A stretch of DNA of 64,000 nucleotides, from assembly GCA_018902385.1 (NCBI GenBank), contig JABSSW010000006.1, positions 496,001 to 560,000 of the forward strand, in the 5' to 3' direction. The notes under the pieces were generated by a model that made no database searches, was not told the origin of the DNA, and worked only from the letters and a program-made list of their open reading frames with translations. Positions 22,485-33,712 of this stretch are shown here, piece by piece. How positions within the stretch are numbered: the stretch's first letter is position 1; each line of letters begins with the position of its first letter. Made by a program: the position numbers and the translations under genes. Source of the DNA: Physcia stellaris (taxonomy: Eukaryota > Ascomycota > Lecanoromycetes > Caliciales > Physciaceae).

Positions 22485-23740
22485 GGCTCATACCATCACC
22501 TCCGCACACAGAATCGGTCCGACCAACAGAGACGGTTGGGCAGGCCGGGGCTGCCAACCGGGACGGCAGCAGGCGGAGGCCTTCGAGGAGCGGTGTGGTA
22601 CGTCGGAGGGGAGACGGTGAGGGTGGCCGTCGCAGAGAGCAACGCAGTCGACGTGGACGCCATGATGACGACAGCAACCTCCGTTCGACCCTCTCCTCAG
22701 AGACAGAGTTGGAAAGCACCGGGAACGAAAGAGGGTGTGTTTCGGGAGCAATGATGTACAAGGTATGAGAGTATGTATGACTTGACTGCCTAGAGCTTCC
22801 GTTAAGCCGAAAGAAGCCAAGTCGGGTAGAAAAGAGGGTAATTAGCACATGTGTAGGAGGTGCGAGATTGAGGCCCAATAATAAGGTCAATGATTGAACA
22901 GTACCAGGACTATCTAGGTTGGTGCTACAGACGATTTTGTAGAAGGCCTACTGCCAAGCATTTAAGGCTAGTCACGTGCAGCTCGCTTATGGGCCAATTA
23001 TCAGTTTCTTGTTCCTGCCCTCCAACACGGGTAGATGCCCGCGCTCTCAGTCTCAGACGCTGCACGCGTATGAACGACCATGGAGCCAGGTGGGAAGTCT
23101 CACGGCGGACACCGTAGACTCGTCGGGTGGAAAGTGGAACGACTCTGATACCCTGTCGCAACACATCGACCAGCTATCCTCCCCAGAGTACCCACGGCTC
23201 AAGCCATCAGCCCGGGCAACCCACTGGGGAGTGGGAGTGTGGTCCATCTCCGACTCGGACCGGAGCTCTTCGACCAGTGCAACTACCAGCTCGCCGCATG
23301 ACTGGGTCGAATTCCCTGGTCTGAACGGTGTTGCACGCCATGGTGCGAGCACTGTCGACAAAGAGCTGCTGCCACGCGTCCGAAAACGTCCCTCAAACAA
23401 AACCGCAAAGGCTCGATGTACGACTAATAAACGGATATATACGATACGGCAGCACAGTAGAGGCATAAAGGTAGTTCTATTAGGGTGAAGGCCTGTTTTA
23501 TTTAGAAGCAAGAAATGAGCATTCTTGCATACATTCCTGCAGGCAGCATTATATCCTTCTATCACATCTCACATTCCTGCTACATTCCTGCCTAGGCACA
23601 AGGCCAAACATGCTACACGCGCATATCCAGCGACTAGCCGTGATCACGGTCTTTCCTATATGTCTCTAATAATAAAAGGCCAGCGGCCCTGTGTCATGAA
23701 AGACACCTTGCAACCAACGTATCCCAACCTGCAACTAGCC
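22485..23740. other. Divergent promoter region between the STAND and P450 genes
   Basis: No supported gene; long overlapping frames at 22354-22890 and 22976-23565 occur on both strands and lack any domain. The decamer ACATTCCTGC occurs three times at about 23530-23590, 150-210 bases before the P450 start, and might be a regulatory repeat. TAATAATAAAAGG at about 23667 is a TATA-like candidate. Confidence 0.4.
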
Positions 23741-25733
23741 ATGGCGGGCCCCCCCGCTTGGTTGCCGTCCAAGTATAAAAGAATCAGCGGCGACTCTCAC
23801 GACTCTCTGGACTTTGCCCTCGCAGCTTTTCTGAGCAAATTGCGCAATTCTGAGCGTGATGGCAGCATATCTGGTTGGTCGGTTCTGCTCCGCGGCCCCA
23901 CCTCCAGCCTCATCACAGCGACCTTGCTGCTCCTGGTGCTCTTCCTCCTTGTGCGGAGATCGAAGGCAAAGCAGGTAATTTGGCAGCCGGCTCTTAAGAT
24001 CCAGCCATGACACCATCCAGGCTGAGGCGTTCTTTAAGCAAATTCATGGCTGCTGCACTCCCCGTCGGCTTCCATACAGTTGGCCACTAGCACTTGACAT
24101 GGTAATCCATGCTTTCCGTACTATCGGAGAGAAGCAGGCGTTGCAGTGGTTCGTGGATATATTCGATCGCACCGGCCCGACTTTTGAGCAATACATCCTC
24201 GGTGCAAAGGGCATCAATACAATCGAGCCGGAAAACACTGAGTCCATACTGTCCAGTAATGTTGCAGGTAACATCCGTGATAGGTATCATACAACCGCTT
24301 ACAAACTAAATGCTTTGTCAGGGTATGGACTGGGTGCGCGGCGTCCAACCTTCTACCCCCTCCTAGGCGATGGAATCTTCACCCAGGATGCAGCATCGGG
24401 GAGACACTCTCGCGAAACTTTGCGCCCCTTATTCTCTTTTCTCCCTACCGACATCTTCGTTCAATTCGAGGAGCATACGGAGCACCTGATCAATTGCATT
24501 GCGCCAAATCAATCCATCGACCTGCAGCCTTTGTTCTTTCAATTTACACTCGATATCACAACCTTTCTTCTTTTCGGCAAGTCTATCAACTCTCTGCAAG
24601 CGACTACTACGCAGATTGACGTGGCCGCTAGAGCAGCCGATTTTGCCGAGGCTTTCCGGATCTCTCAGGACTTTCTTTTCCGCCGTGGCCGTTTAGGCAA
24701 CGCCTACTGGATGATTGATGGCATGTACTTTCGGAAACAATGTGCAACGGTACATCGCTTCATCGACGAGGCCGTAGAGGAAGCCCTTTCTGTCGAACAC
24801 GAGCACGACAATTCTGAAGGAAAACATGGCTTCTTGAACGCCCTCATACGGGAGGGAACACGTAATCCCCGAAAACTGCGCGATCAACTCTTAAACGTCA
24901 TGCTAGCTGGGAGAGATACGACAGCGTGCTGCTTAACATGGACAATGTAGGGGTCTACTGTAAATGGCGCCTTGGCTTTTACTGACTGCGCCTAGTCGAC
25001 TTCTAGCCCAACACCCGCATGTCCAGAATAAGTTACGGGCGGAGGTGGAGTGCTTTTTCGGTGTGGGCAACGAGTGCAGGTTGCCGGATCGAAACACGCT
25101 CAAAAAGATGAGATATTTGAGCTTTGTTTTGAAAGAAGGTACGTCGCTCCCATGAACATGTTCAGAAAGGGTTGATAAGAATTTATTTTGACGGTTCCCT
25201 AGTTCTCCGCCTTTACCCTTCAGTGCCGATCAACTCTCGCACCGCATTGGAGGCAACCACGCTTCCCAGGGGGGGTGGTCCGGATGGCACAAAACCACTG
25301 ATGGTCAGGAAGGGAGAAGCGGTGGGATACTCCGTCTACGTGATGCATCGATGGAAGACGATTTATGGCGAAGATGCTGATGATTTTCGGCCGGAGCGAT
25401 GGGATCCCCAGGGCAAAAATTCAGTGAATCTTAAAAATGTCGGGTATGGATATCTGCCATTCAATGGAGGACCACGGGTCTGCTTGGGCCGTGAGTTCTC
25501 CCCCACTTGTTGACAACGATGCTGATGGTGACGATGAATGCAAGAAAGACTGACTGCCCGCAGAGGAATTCGCGTTACTGGAAGCTGGATATGTAATTGT
25601 GCGCATGTTGCAGAAATTCCGAGAGTTTGAGATGGATCCTAGGACCAAGAACATTGCTGTCGGAGCAGAGAACCAAGAGGTCACCCTTGTGGTTGCCAGC
25701 ACTGACGGCTGCATGATCAGAGCTGTCAAATAA
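23741..25733 (+). CDS. Cytochrome P450, CYP52-like (alkane/fatty-acid hydroxylase)
   Basis: Five exons: 23741-23974, 24021-24946, 24996-25138, 25203-25490, 25564-25733; about 586 residues. Residues 55-72 ([18 protein letters not shown]) form the ER membrane anchor. The pre-catalytic region has [18 protein letters not shown]; the I-helix has [14 protein letters not shown]; the K-helix has [17 protein letters not shown] with E-x-x-[11 protein letters not shown] is the PERF-like region; the heme loop is [10 protein letters not shown] with the cysteine ligand, continuing over the last intron as [11 protein letters not shown]. These match the CYP52 group, which omega-hydroxylates fatty acids and n-alkanes at the ER with NADPH-P450 reductase. 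The anchor is preceded by about 50 extra polar residues, making the protein longer than usual; an in-frame upstream frame exists but 23741 suffices. No neighbour suggests a biosynthetic cluster, so a catabolic or detoxifying role is likelier. Confidence 0.94.
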
Positions 25734-26365
25734 CGTCACCGATACGCACCGGGCCACCGCGAAGTACTGGCCTCCAGACTAAAGCTTTTGTTTGTCGAAC
25801 TGTTCACGTGGTGTCGCGATAGTAATAGCAGTAGTAACCACCGTCCTATAGGCCCAGCTGAACAATACACGAAGTCCTGTTGTTCTATGTTGGAACGGTC
25901 CGAACTAGGGAGTCATCGTCGGCCCCTCCCCTAAGTTGTAATCGTAGTCTCCTCTGGACATTGAAGTAAGATTTCTTGTCCGGGCTTCACGAACAAGGAA
26001 CCGGCGGAGTGGTCGTCACCCTAAAGTAAGTATGACGGTTCCCGTCACTGGAAGTACATTCCATCCATACGAAGCGGTCAGTCCCTGTGCACGTCACCCC
26101 GAAATCTTTCAAGACGTCCAGCGAGCCGAGATGTGGTGTGGACAATGGGAACAGAGTCTAATTATCAACTGAAGCTGAACATCCCTGGTGCCGGTGCCTG
26201 CAATCTTAAGAGTACAGTCACCTTAGTGTCTCTTTGTTGACCAAAGATCCCAAAAAAATCTTGGCTCGATCCTAGCCACCCACTATCTGTTGATTTATGT
26301 ACAACTCGTACCAATAAAGTCCAATTGCAAGCCACCCGGCTTACTGCTTGTTGTGGTTTAAAGAA

Positions 26366-26400
26366 GATTGATTTGTTGATTGACTGATTGATTGATTGCT
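26366..26400. repeat. Imperfect GATT microsatellite
   Basis: The tetranucleotide GATT recurs about seven times with interruptions (GATTGATTTGTTGATTGACT then GATTGATTGATTG). Ordinary simple repeat. Confidence 0.7.
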
Positions 26401-26411
26401 TCATTAAGCTC

Positions 26412-26445
26412 TCGGAACCGACCTCAAGGGTCCGTTATGCGGCTA
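26412..26445 (+). repeat. Dispersed short repeat, copy 2
   Basis: TCGGAACCGACCTCAAGGG then TCCGTTATGCGGCTA. It matches 8007-8042 in the same orientation; the palindrome of copy 1 is degenerate here. Confidence 0.42.
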
Positions 26446-26558
26446 TCCCCAAGACTTGGATATACTGAAGACGACGGCGAGGTGGTTTACGCATTGCGCA
26501 GCATTTGTATGAAAAAGCAGGTATTTGAATCCTGAAATAGGTGCAAATCGGGTTTACA

Positions 26559-26601
26559 AATGAACCTCGCGTTGCGGTCCTACCTCGCGCCCCCTAGACA
26601 T
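26559..26601 (-). repeat. GC-rich dispersed block, copy 2 (inverted)
   Basis: The reverse complement reads ATGTCTAGGGGGCGCGAG, then a TAG insertion, then GACCGCAACGCGAGGTTCATT, matching 18013-18052. It lies just downstream of the 3' end of the small secreted protein gene. Confidence 0.45.
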
Positions 26602-26647
26602 CGAGTATAATTGCAATCCATACTTGGCGATTATGCTACATGCCAAT

Positions 26648-27247
26648 CTACAAGAAAGCATTGACTCCAGTCAATGACCCATTCCGAAGGCCTCCACTCG
26701 TAACAACGATTCCATCCCCCGACTCTCCAAGCGCCATCCTCAACCTCCCTTCCCGTCCATCCGGCATAGGAATACCAAGAATAACAAGTGCTAGCACCTC
26801 CTCTCTCCCAATGCTAACCTCCCCGCCTAAATGCGGTGCTCGCTGGACACACACCTCAGCCACGCGCAGCAGCTTCTGCGACAGGTACCGCAGCGTGAAG
26901 GTGTCGCTCGACGCATGACTGGTCTCAATCTCGACGATGTTGAGCGCGCAAGACTTGTGAAAGAAAGTCGTAGGCACGGTGAAATCCACGTTTGGCGTGT
27001 CGGCGGTCCCGAACACGTATTGCCGTCCCGAGCGGCCGAGGATGGCGATGTCGCGCACTAGTTGGCGGCAGTCGTCCATTCGAGCTTCGTACAACACGGT
27101 CGGCATCTGAGGAGGGAAGCAGGTCGTTACGGGTACCGAGAGATTTGTCCGGGCGAGTGTTGGGAGTGAGGCTGGTGTAGGAGCTGGGAGGATCAGAGGC
27201 TTGGCCGCGGAAAGAGTGAAGAGTGAAAGGGTCAAAAAAGTAAACAT
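26648..27247 (-). CDS. Small secreted protein, four conserved-looking cysteines
   Basis: An intronless precursor of about 199 residues from the ATG at 27247; a start at 27271 is in frame but would place eight residues before the signal peptide. The signal peptide is MFTFLTLSLFTLSAAKP, followed by a Pro/Ala-rich spacer. The mature part has four cysteines (TTCFPP, MDDCRQLV, HKSCALN, AEVCVQ), enough for two disulfides, and a well-structured pattern: YEARMDDCRQLVRDIAILG, RQYVFGTADTP, FTVPTTFFHKSCALNIVEIE and the HLGGEVSIG region. I have the impression of a widespread ascomycete secreted family without known function. It could be a wall-associated protein or an effector. A paralogue-free single copy here, with no telling neighbour. 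Confidence 0.72.
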   Translation of the reverse strand: MFTFLTLSLFTLSAAKPLILPAPTPASLPTLARTNLSVPVTTCFPPQMPTVLYEARMDDCRQLVRDIAILGRSGRQYVFGTADTPNVDFTVPTTFFHKSCALNIVEIETSHASSDTFTLRYLSQKLLRVAEVCVQRAPHLGGEVSIGREEVLALVILGIPMPDGREGRLRMALGESGDGIVVTSGGLRNGSLTGVNAFL

Positions 27248-28662
27248 TTCTATGGCTACTGCTGAGACCACGAATCGACAATTTGCTTGAGGCTGATGGT
27301 TATCGAGAAGCCTGTGATTGTTTCACAGACTATGGATGTCGTGCGTTTAAGATGCGAGCTGAAAGATGGCGGAAGTCGCGTCGGCGGTTACTCCTATCGG
27401 GCGTCTTCACAACCTATGCGACCGGAGCATAAAAGGTGCCGCAAAGAACTTATAATAACAGCTATTGTGGTCCATAAAAGCAGAAAGGGAATGTAGAATG
27501 TTCCCTTGAACATCCACAAGCCAGCTCTACTGACTTCGGAATAAAATACCCAGCGCTGACGGGCGCCGAGCATGAGATTACTCCTTGAGAGACGATTTGT
27601 CTGGAGCATGTGTCTTTGTTTACCTGGGGAAAACACCCTTGGCAGAAAGCAATGTGACCTCTGGATTAAACCTACTCTTCTCGCCTGTGGGGTTAGTAAC
27701 CAGAATAATAGCTTGGGCGAATCCGGTCCGAATGGCTCCTCCTCTTACTCTTGCTCAAGTTCGAGCACGCATATTATTAACAGAGTCAAAGATCTCCCAC
27801 AGCTGATACAAATGCTGCTTGAAGTTCTGAGATTAGTAGTAACTAGCCCAAGACTCACATTGACAGCAAAGGCCAGCAATGATTGATCTCGATAGCGGAT
27901 GGGCGAGCATTGGCCTTATGCGTAAGAAAACAAGACAGAACACAGAGTACCTGATGCTTAATACTTCAGTGAAAACCCATGTTAGCCGCAAAGGAGCAAT
28001 TGCTACCGTTGTGGATAATAGCTCGAGGTGGATAGTAGCTTGAGGAGACGATGGGTGGTCAAAGTACAGTTTTCCATCTCTCCAGCTTTGTAGGGTCCCA
28101 GCCTAAATCCGAGAGCGGGTTCTTTGAGATATTTGATATAAAAGGGCCTATAAAAGTGGTCGAATATCAGATGGTAAGGTGTAGGGCGACGTGGAGTAGC
28201 CCGTAAGAGAACACTTTGTCCCGACACCGGTTCTCGAAATATTTCAAATCGATCAGACTTTCAAATTGCCACAATGTCCAATCATCGAGATTAAGAGATC
28301 AATGGCATACTTTCGTTGTCTACACATCCTTTTTTTACCTAACTGCTGCTGTAGATTGTAAGGATGAGACGAGATGAGTCGCCAAGTCAGACTAAAGTCC
28401 AGCTGCCTCGAACTTAACTAGACTAATTGTGCGGCTTGGTCGTATCGTCCAATGAAAGTACCAGGACAGGCCTTAGATTACTTTAGTCTTTTAGGCCACC
28501 GTGGGTGGTGATCAGGCCATCTCGAGAAGGGGCGCGGTCATCCCTAAAAATATGTCACTGCAGAACCGCGAGATGAGCGCGATGCAACGAGTACATACTC
28601 ATTGATCTACCTTTTCAATCACTCGGTGCAGATATATAGTCCACAGAAGGCCTCGGACCAAG
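27248..28662. other. Intergenic, no supported gene
   Basis: Divergent promoter region between the secreted protein and the four-TM protein. Several short frames on both strands (for example 27394-27886) have no recognisable feature. Confidence 0.5.
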
Positions 28663-30444
28663 GTGCCGATAGTAATCATCGTCAAAGCCGATGACCTTGT
28701 AGAACCCATGATGGCTGAATCTAGGAACAACTCCAACGTCGTAGCCCTGCTCAACAACCTGCTCGCGACCCTCTTACTAGCCGCCCTGACCGCTTTGGGA
28801 ATCTATGTGAACATCAACAAAATCATCGTCGCCGATGTCAGCAGCCAAGGCTACAAGGTCGCGAACCTCGACACCACATATTGGAACGTCGCATGCACCA
28901 TAATCGGAACTGCAGTCGGTCTTCTGACGGCAGTTGCCTTTTCGAACCAAGACGACCACATCACGCGCCATGAGCTCGCCAGCGGTCGCGGCGTTGTCGC
29001 CATGTTTCTGCGCCCGCTCACAATCATGCGGGGCGTAGAACAGGTGCTCCGCCTCCAGTTCGCCATCAAGCGGACCCTCCTCGTGCTGCTAACCATGGTT
29101 TCCGCCCTGACGAGCGCCGCAGTCGTAGCTTTGTTCGGTATCCGCGCGGTCACGGAGGAGATAGTCAATCCCCAGGCCTCTTTCCCTCTAGCGGCACTGA
29201 ACCATACGTTCTTTACCATGGACAAAGACGGTGGTGTCTACGGGGCCGGCTCTCCAACTTTGGCTTCGCAGACCAGCCACCTTAGCGGCTTTTTGTACAA
29301 AGCTGCCTATATCACAGCGCTTAAGATAAAGGACGACTATAATCCTTACGATGTCTACACTCCGTATCTTCCGGAGCAGGGCCAGCTCGTAGATACCCTG
29401 TATCCAGCGGTCAACACGGGGGGCGTTGGGTTGAATATGTCGAGCTACTTACAATATTCGGGGACTCCCGATGGCTTCAACATGCCAGCCAAATTTGAAT
29501 TCAGCAAGCTGCAGGCCTCTGTGTTTGGCACGCACGTCAACGTGTCATGCAAAAACGTCACATCAGCATACACAGTGACTCCAGCCGACGTGGACGCTCC
29601 TGGAGTAGACGTAGCAATGGTCGGTAAACCAGCCGGGCCGAATTTCACATTCCTCAGCATTGTGGGTGAGACTCCGCACCTGACGCTCGGCTCAGCCATC
29701 ACAGTAGACCGTAAAACCGGGGTACCCACTCACACCATTGCCGTTCCCAGCTTTTTCAGCTCCGCTTTCGTCCTCGAGTGTACTTACAGTGGGCAAGAGT
29801 ATATGGCCGACGTGTCCGTCGTCTCCGCGGTCTCGCCGTTGCAGATAGAGCGTGAAACACAATCAGGCCCCCTGATTGGGCCATATGTGCAACAGACGTT
29901 GGCAAATGTAACACATAGTCTCCTCGCACTCGGGGGCTTGGGCGGCAATCTAGCGCGTGGTTTCCTCGACGCGGATTATAATGCGTATGGAGACAACAAC
30001 ACTGGTATGGCAGACGCGATCGAGACAGTCATTGGCCAGCTGGGAGAGGCGTATTTCTCGGTCTTGCGGCAGCACGTGGAGCGGAGCAACATCTACGGAG
30101 CCGTACAGGATAATGAGGCCAGTGGAACCGAGCTGCACCTCTTTGTTGAGGTCCAACGTCTCGGAGGCGGTCAATTTGGCTGGTTGGCCATAATTGGTGC
30201 CCTGTTGATCGGCTCTTTATTGGGTACACTGCAGATCTGTTTTAGGAGGAGCGCGGTCGATTTCGACGCGCAGGATGCGGTTAAGTTACTGCAGTCGTCC
30301 ATGCAGAATCAGCAGATTAATGACACAACGAGGATGCGGTACGGCGATGGACTTCTTCTGACTGCAGCTACAAACATGTCGCAAGGCTCACCGCTGGTTC
30401 AGGAAGTCCATCGTTCCGAATTTAGTGCGAAGGTCAATGGGTGA
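28663..30444 (+). CDS. Four-TM fungal membrane protein with large ectodomain
   Basis: An intronless frame of 593 residues; the MM at residues 16-17 is an alternative start. Membrane segments are at about 30-50 (NNLLATLLLAALTALGIYV), 74-94 (WNVACTIIGTAVGLLTAVAF), 138-160 (TLLVLLTMVSALTSAAVVALFG) and near 505-527 (FGWLAIIGALLIGSLLGTLQ). Between segments 3 and 4 lie about 345 residues rich in N-glycosylation sites (NHT, NMS, NVS, NVT, NFT, NNT) with three cysteines, i.e. a secretory-side ectodomain. The C-terminal tail of about 65 residues is polar and presumably cytoplasmic. This architecture is common among fungal proteins known only as hypothetical or DUF families; I cannot name the family. 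A receptor-like or surface role is plausible but not shown. Confidence 0.76.
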   Translation: MPIVIIVKADDLVEPMMAESRNNSNVVALLNNLLATLLLAALTALGIYVNINKIIVADVSSQGYKVANLDTTYWNVACTIIGTAVGLLTAVAFSNQDDHITRHELASGRGVVAMFLRPLTIMRGVEQVLRLQFAIKRTLLVLLTMVSALTSAAVVALFGIRAVTEEIVNPQASFPLAALNHTFFTMDKDGGVYGAGSPTLASQTSHLSGFLYKAAYITALKIKDDYNPYDVYTPYLPEQGQLVDTLYPAVNTGGVGLNMSSYLQYSGTPDGFNMPAKFEFSKLQASVFGTHVNVSCKNVTSAYTVTPADVDAPGVDVAMVGKPAGPNFTFLSIVGETPHLTLGSAITVDRKTGVPTHTIAVPSFFSSAFVLECTYSGQEYMADVSVVSAVSPLQIERETQSGPLIGPYVQQTLANVTHSLLALGGLGGNLARGFLDADYNAYGDNNTGMADAIETVIGQLGEAYFSVLRQHVERSNIYGAVQDNEASGTELHLFVEVQRLGGGQFGWLAIIGALLIGSLLGTLQICFRRSAVDFDAQDAVKLLQSSMQNQQINDTTRMRYGDGLLLTAATNMSQGSPLVQEVHRSEFSAKVNG

Positions 30445-32451
30445 ACTTAGTCCTTGCTTGTTGTACGCCCGTATCTTAGAGTCCCTCAACTCGGAGCAAA
30501 TCAACATGGTTCGGATACAACAAATTTCTGAATCCAATGGTCAACAGTCCAGGCGTACAGACAGAAAATGGGACGATGCTGACAGTTTGATATTTGCCCC
30601 GGGTCCCAATACACCTAAAAGATAGATTCAAGCGGCGGCGTGAAAGCACCAAAGACGTGCAAAAGCCAGCGAGCGAAAACGCTTAGAAGGTAAACAACGG
30701 AGAGATGTGTAGGCAGCAACGATGCCACAGATGGATGAGATTCTCGATCCATCATCAAGAAGTCACGACGTCTTAATTCATTTTTGGAGGATATATTGAA
30801 GGAAGTATGACGGTCAGCCTGCAACAGCCTGCATCAAAGCGTTCAATTGATGAGAATCGGATGGAGGATTAAGGAAGGAAGGGGGATGGGGATGGCAATG
30901 TGAGCGTGAGGGTGCCACTGAGAAATGTGAGGGATGAGATGGGAAAAGGAAAGAGAGAGGAGACAGAGAATGGAAAGTGTGATGATGCTGACTCAGTATG
31001 ATTAGATTGTATTCAGTCAGTTTGAGTGTTTGAACACAGGCAATCAGAGCTCGCTTATGTAATCAGCCTTTTGGCTTGGCATTACGGAGTAGGCCTTCTG
31101 TTTTTCTGCACTCAGAGCATACCAGATTTAAGACCCCGGCGAGCCCTGTACACGAATTGTTTTCTATCTCTTCGGAAGGCCTATTAGGTCTGGATTTCGG
31201 CCTGCTATCTATGGGCTAAATACCCTCTTTTCTTCGAGCATAATAAATAGCGCATGTAACAAGCGCTGATATATGATGAATATGATTTTCTTGTCCATGC
31301 ATTTTCTCTCTTCCGGTAGTTATGCTGCTGATTGTTTGCTGTTACCTTACAAGTGATTACCTTCTCTTCTGGTTGTATCTCTCTCCCATGATTGATCTCA
31401 ATTCTTCTCTGGCTGTTCTTGACCCTTGCTTTGTTTGCAATCCTTCAAGTTTGTAATGGAAAACCACCTCAATCAAGACATTGCACCTTTGAACTCGCAT
31501 ATCACTTATACAGACATGTGGACCAGAACGCACTCTCCATGTTCCAGGCTTCCCATGTTGTCATTGGGCTTTCTTGCTTCATGCATACATTATCTCGCCA
31601 TGCATAAACGTGGTCTGTAAATACATAGTAGGGCCTTGCGTGGCGCTTTTGACGGCAAGTTCCGGATTAGATTGGATTTAACCGTTTAAAAGATTTTAAA
31701 CCGCAGAAACACCGTTCCCACTTAGCTAAACCGTGGAACTGCGGTTGCACCAAGGCATCAAAATTCCCATACGTAGATAATTAATGGAACACAATTCGAT
31801 AGGTTTGGATGCTTATGTTAGTTCATGTTTTCCAAGATTGCTTATATTTTACCGTATTCTACATGATCCACCACTTCTGATGGATAGTAAGATCGACTTT
31901 AGTATCAATCTCTTTTGTCTTTAATTAGGAACAATTGAAGAAGCAATTTGACTATACATTATCCTCGTCCAGATAATTATAACGAGCATGGTATATCTTG
32001 GTGTCTCATTTCTTTATTTTTCAGCCCATCTCATCAGAGAAGTGGCATTGAACACGTGATAGAACCGGGACTTTCTGGGTCTTTCTACGGTCAGATATCC
32101 TTTCAAGTCTCGGAGTTGAACCAAACGCTCTTTGAGATATCTGATAGCCTGGCAGGTTTGGTGCACTGACTTGGTGATGCTGTCCCGCAAACTTGCCACA
32201 TCGCTTGGTGTATCTAGCCGGCCGTTTGTTCGGCCAGTTTTGACCATCTTCAATGGCCATGCTTCCTATAAATATGCTCAGACTGTTGATCCAACTTCGA
32301 TCAAAACCAACCAGATCAGTAACGCCAGGCGTAATTTTACAGACCAAAGAAACGGGACGACAATCCCATTCAAGCGCGAAGCAGCCTTGAAGCATTACTT
32401 TCTGGGGGACGACAGGATAAGGCACCTCAGTGGTCAGGCAGATGGATCCTG
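30445..32451. other. Intergenic, no supported gene
   Basis: About 2 kb. A purine-rich strand at 30860-30980 (runs of GGA, GAGAGAG) and AT-rich DNA from 31620 to 31990 are the visible features. Short frames on both strands lack domains. Part of 32000-32451 may be 5' leader or an unrecognised first exon of the next gene. Confidence 0.45.
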
Positions 32452-33712
32452 ATGAAAAGACGTTCTCCTTGTGGGTTTATACCCTTAGGTTTGCAGCCTG
32501 CTGGTTCGTCCGTAGCTAACATGCTCGTAACAAGCAAGCAATTTGTAGCAAATGGTCGTGAATACTGGGATGCTATGGCGAGCGGTGGCCAGGAAACCCG
32601 CTGGCTGCGTATGAACGATCTTACAGTATGGATCTCCAACATGATGGGCATATTTGAAAATGTTGACTTGGACCAGGGCACCGAAAGGGATGATGATGGG
32701 CAAGAAAATAGTCTTGGATGGACCGAATCCAGCGAGAGTAACCCTGAGACCGTTTCGGATTTTAGAAAAGCATACAATGCTCTCAACATCTCAGGGTCAA
32801 AAGATGCTAATCGTAATGTCAGGCTTGACCAGGATAAGGCCTTTAAAACAGATGGCAAAACGCAGGTAAGCCATCCGTCCTTACAGCACTTGAGGTGGTT
32901 CTCAAGAGCAGTGCTGATGCGTAGCAGCCACCAACGGGCGGGTTCAATGATAATGAGTACAATGTCACAGGCAAGACCATCGCAGGCTCACGCAACCTGA
33001 GCCCGCTGCATCAGTTGCGAACAAGACTGAATGTCAAAAACTTAAGCCCGAACAGGCTCTAGGACTTCCTCAAGTCAAGTTCTGGTCTGACATCGTCTGG
33101 ATCGTCTGGGCAAGCCTCGCAAAGACGGACACCGAAGCCAGCTCTCTGAAGTACATATTCAGACACGACATCATCAATGAAGAGACCATCTTCGTAATTG
33201 AGGAAATATTTGGTGTCAGCCGCAGGAACTTTCCGGATGGAGAAGAGTGGCCCGGTCGAAAACTTGTACCTAATGAGGAAAGCTTTTGGGCGGTCCTTGG
33301 GACGCCTCACGGTAAGTAATTAGGGTAGTCCTTCTAGTGTATCTTAACTGCAGTACGGGCGAAGGGCCCGTTATAACAATTTTGTGTTTATTGAAGCTGA
33401 TATTAATATACCGTAGGGAGAGGTATCGCGTACCTGATCAGAGATCATCCAAATGAATTGCCGGGAAAATCCATCGAAAGCATAAACGTTTTCAGGGGAG
33501 ATAAAGGTGTAAGACAATGGCACTTGCTGTTCACTTTGGATGGCCCCGGGAACAATCCACTGGATCCATCTGATTTCATGCCTCCTTCGGAAGAAGATTC
33601 CGACTCCACAAGTAGGACGGGCGAACCGGACACTGCGTCTTCAAGCTCGTTTGAGAGGTTTGGAGATAGTACTTCGTACGCAGAGCGTTTCAAATCCTGC
33701 CGAAGCCTGTAG
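32452..33712 (+). CDS. Unrecognised three-exon protein
   Basis: Proposed exons 32452-32865, 33056-33311 and 33417-33712 give 321 residues. Exon 1 includes TSKQFVANGREYWDAMASGG and VWISNMMGIFENVDLDQG; exon 2 has VKFWSDIVWIVWASLAKTD, DIINEETIFVIEEIFGVSR and FWAVLGTPHG; the 105-nt intron is clean (GTAAGT...CCGTAG) and joins into GRGIAYLIRDHPNELPGKSI, then VRQWHLLFTLDGPG. The C-terminus is Ser/Asp/Glu-rich. The block 'WAVLGTPxGxGxAYLI...H...ES..VF' looks like a conserved fungal fold, but I cannot name it. The first intron is uncertain: it would be 190 nt with an unusual acceptor (CCGAACAG), and the frame between has coding-like sequence as well. A longer 5' end is possible, since no clear promoter precedes 32452. 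Neither domains nor neighbours suggest a job. Confidence 0.52.

Larger units (their letters stand above)
25734..26647. other. Intergenic with dispersed repeats
   Basis: No supported gene. It contains a degenerate GATT microsatellite (26366-26400) and second copies of two short dispersed blocks (26412-26445 and 26559-26601). Confidence 0.5.

Noticed and set aside
22976-23565. Overlapping 170-codon frames on opposite strands
   Set aside because: Neither has a domain, signal or codon pattern better than the other; likely chance in GC-rich promoter DNA.
24947-24995. Stop codon right after the P450 I-helix suggesting a truncated enzyme
   Set aside because: The TAG lies in a 49-nt intron; the downstream exon continues with LLAQHPHVQ in frame.
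31681-31755. Imperfect hairpin AACCGCAG...TGCGGTT as a possible structured RNA
   Set aside because: The stem has several mismatches and uneven loops, and no context supports an RNA gene.
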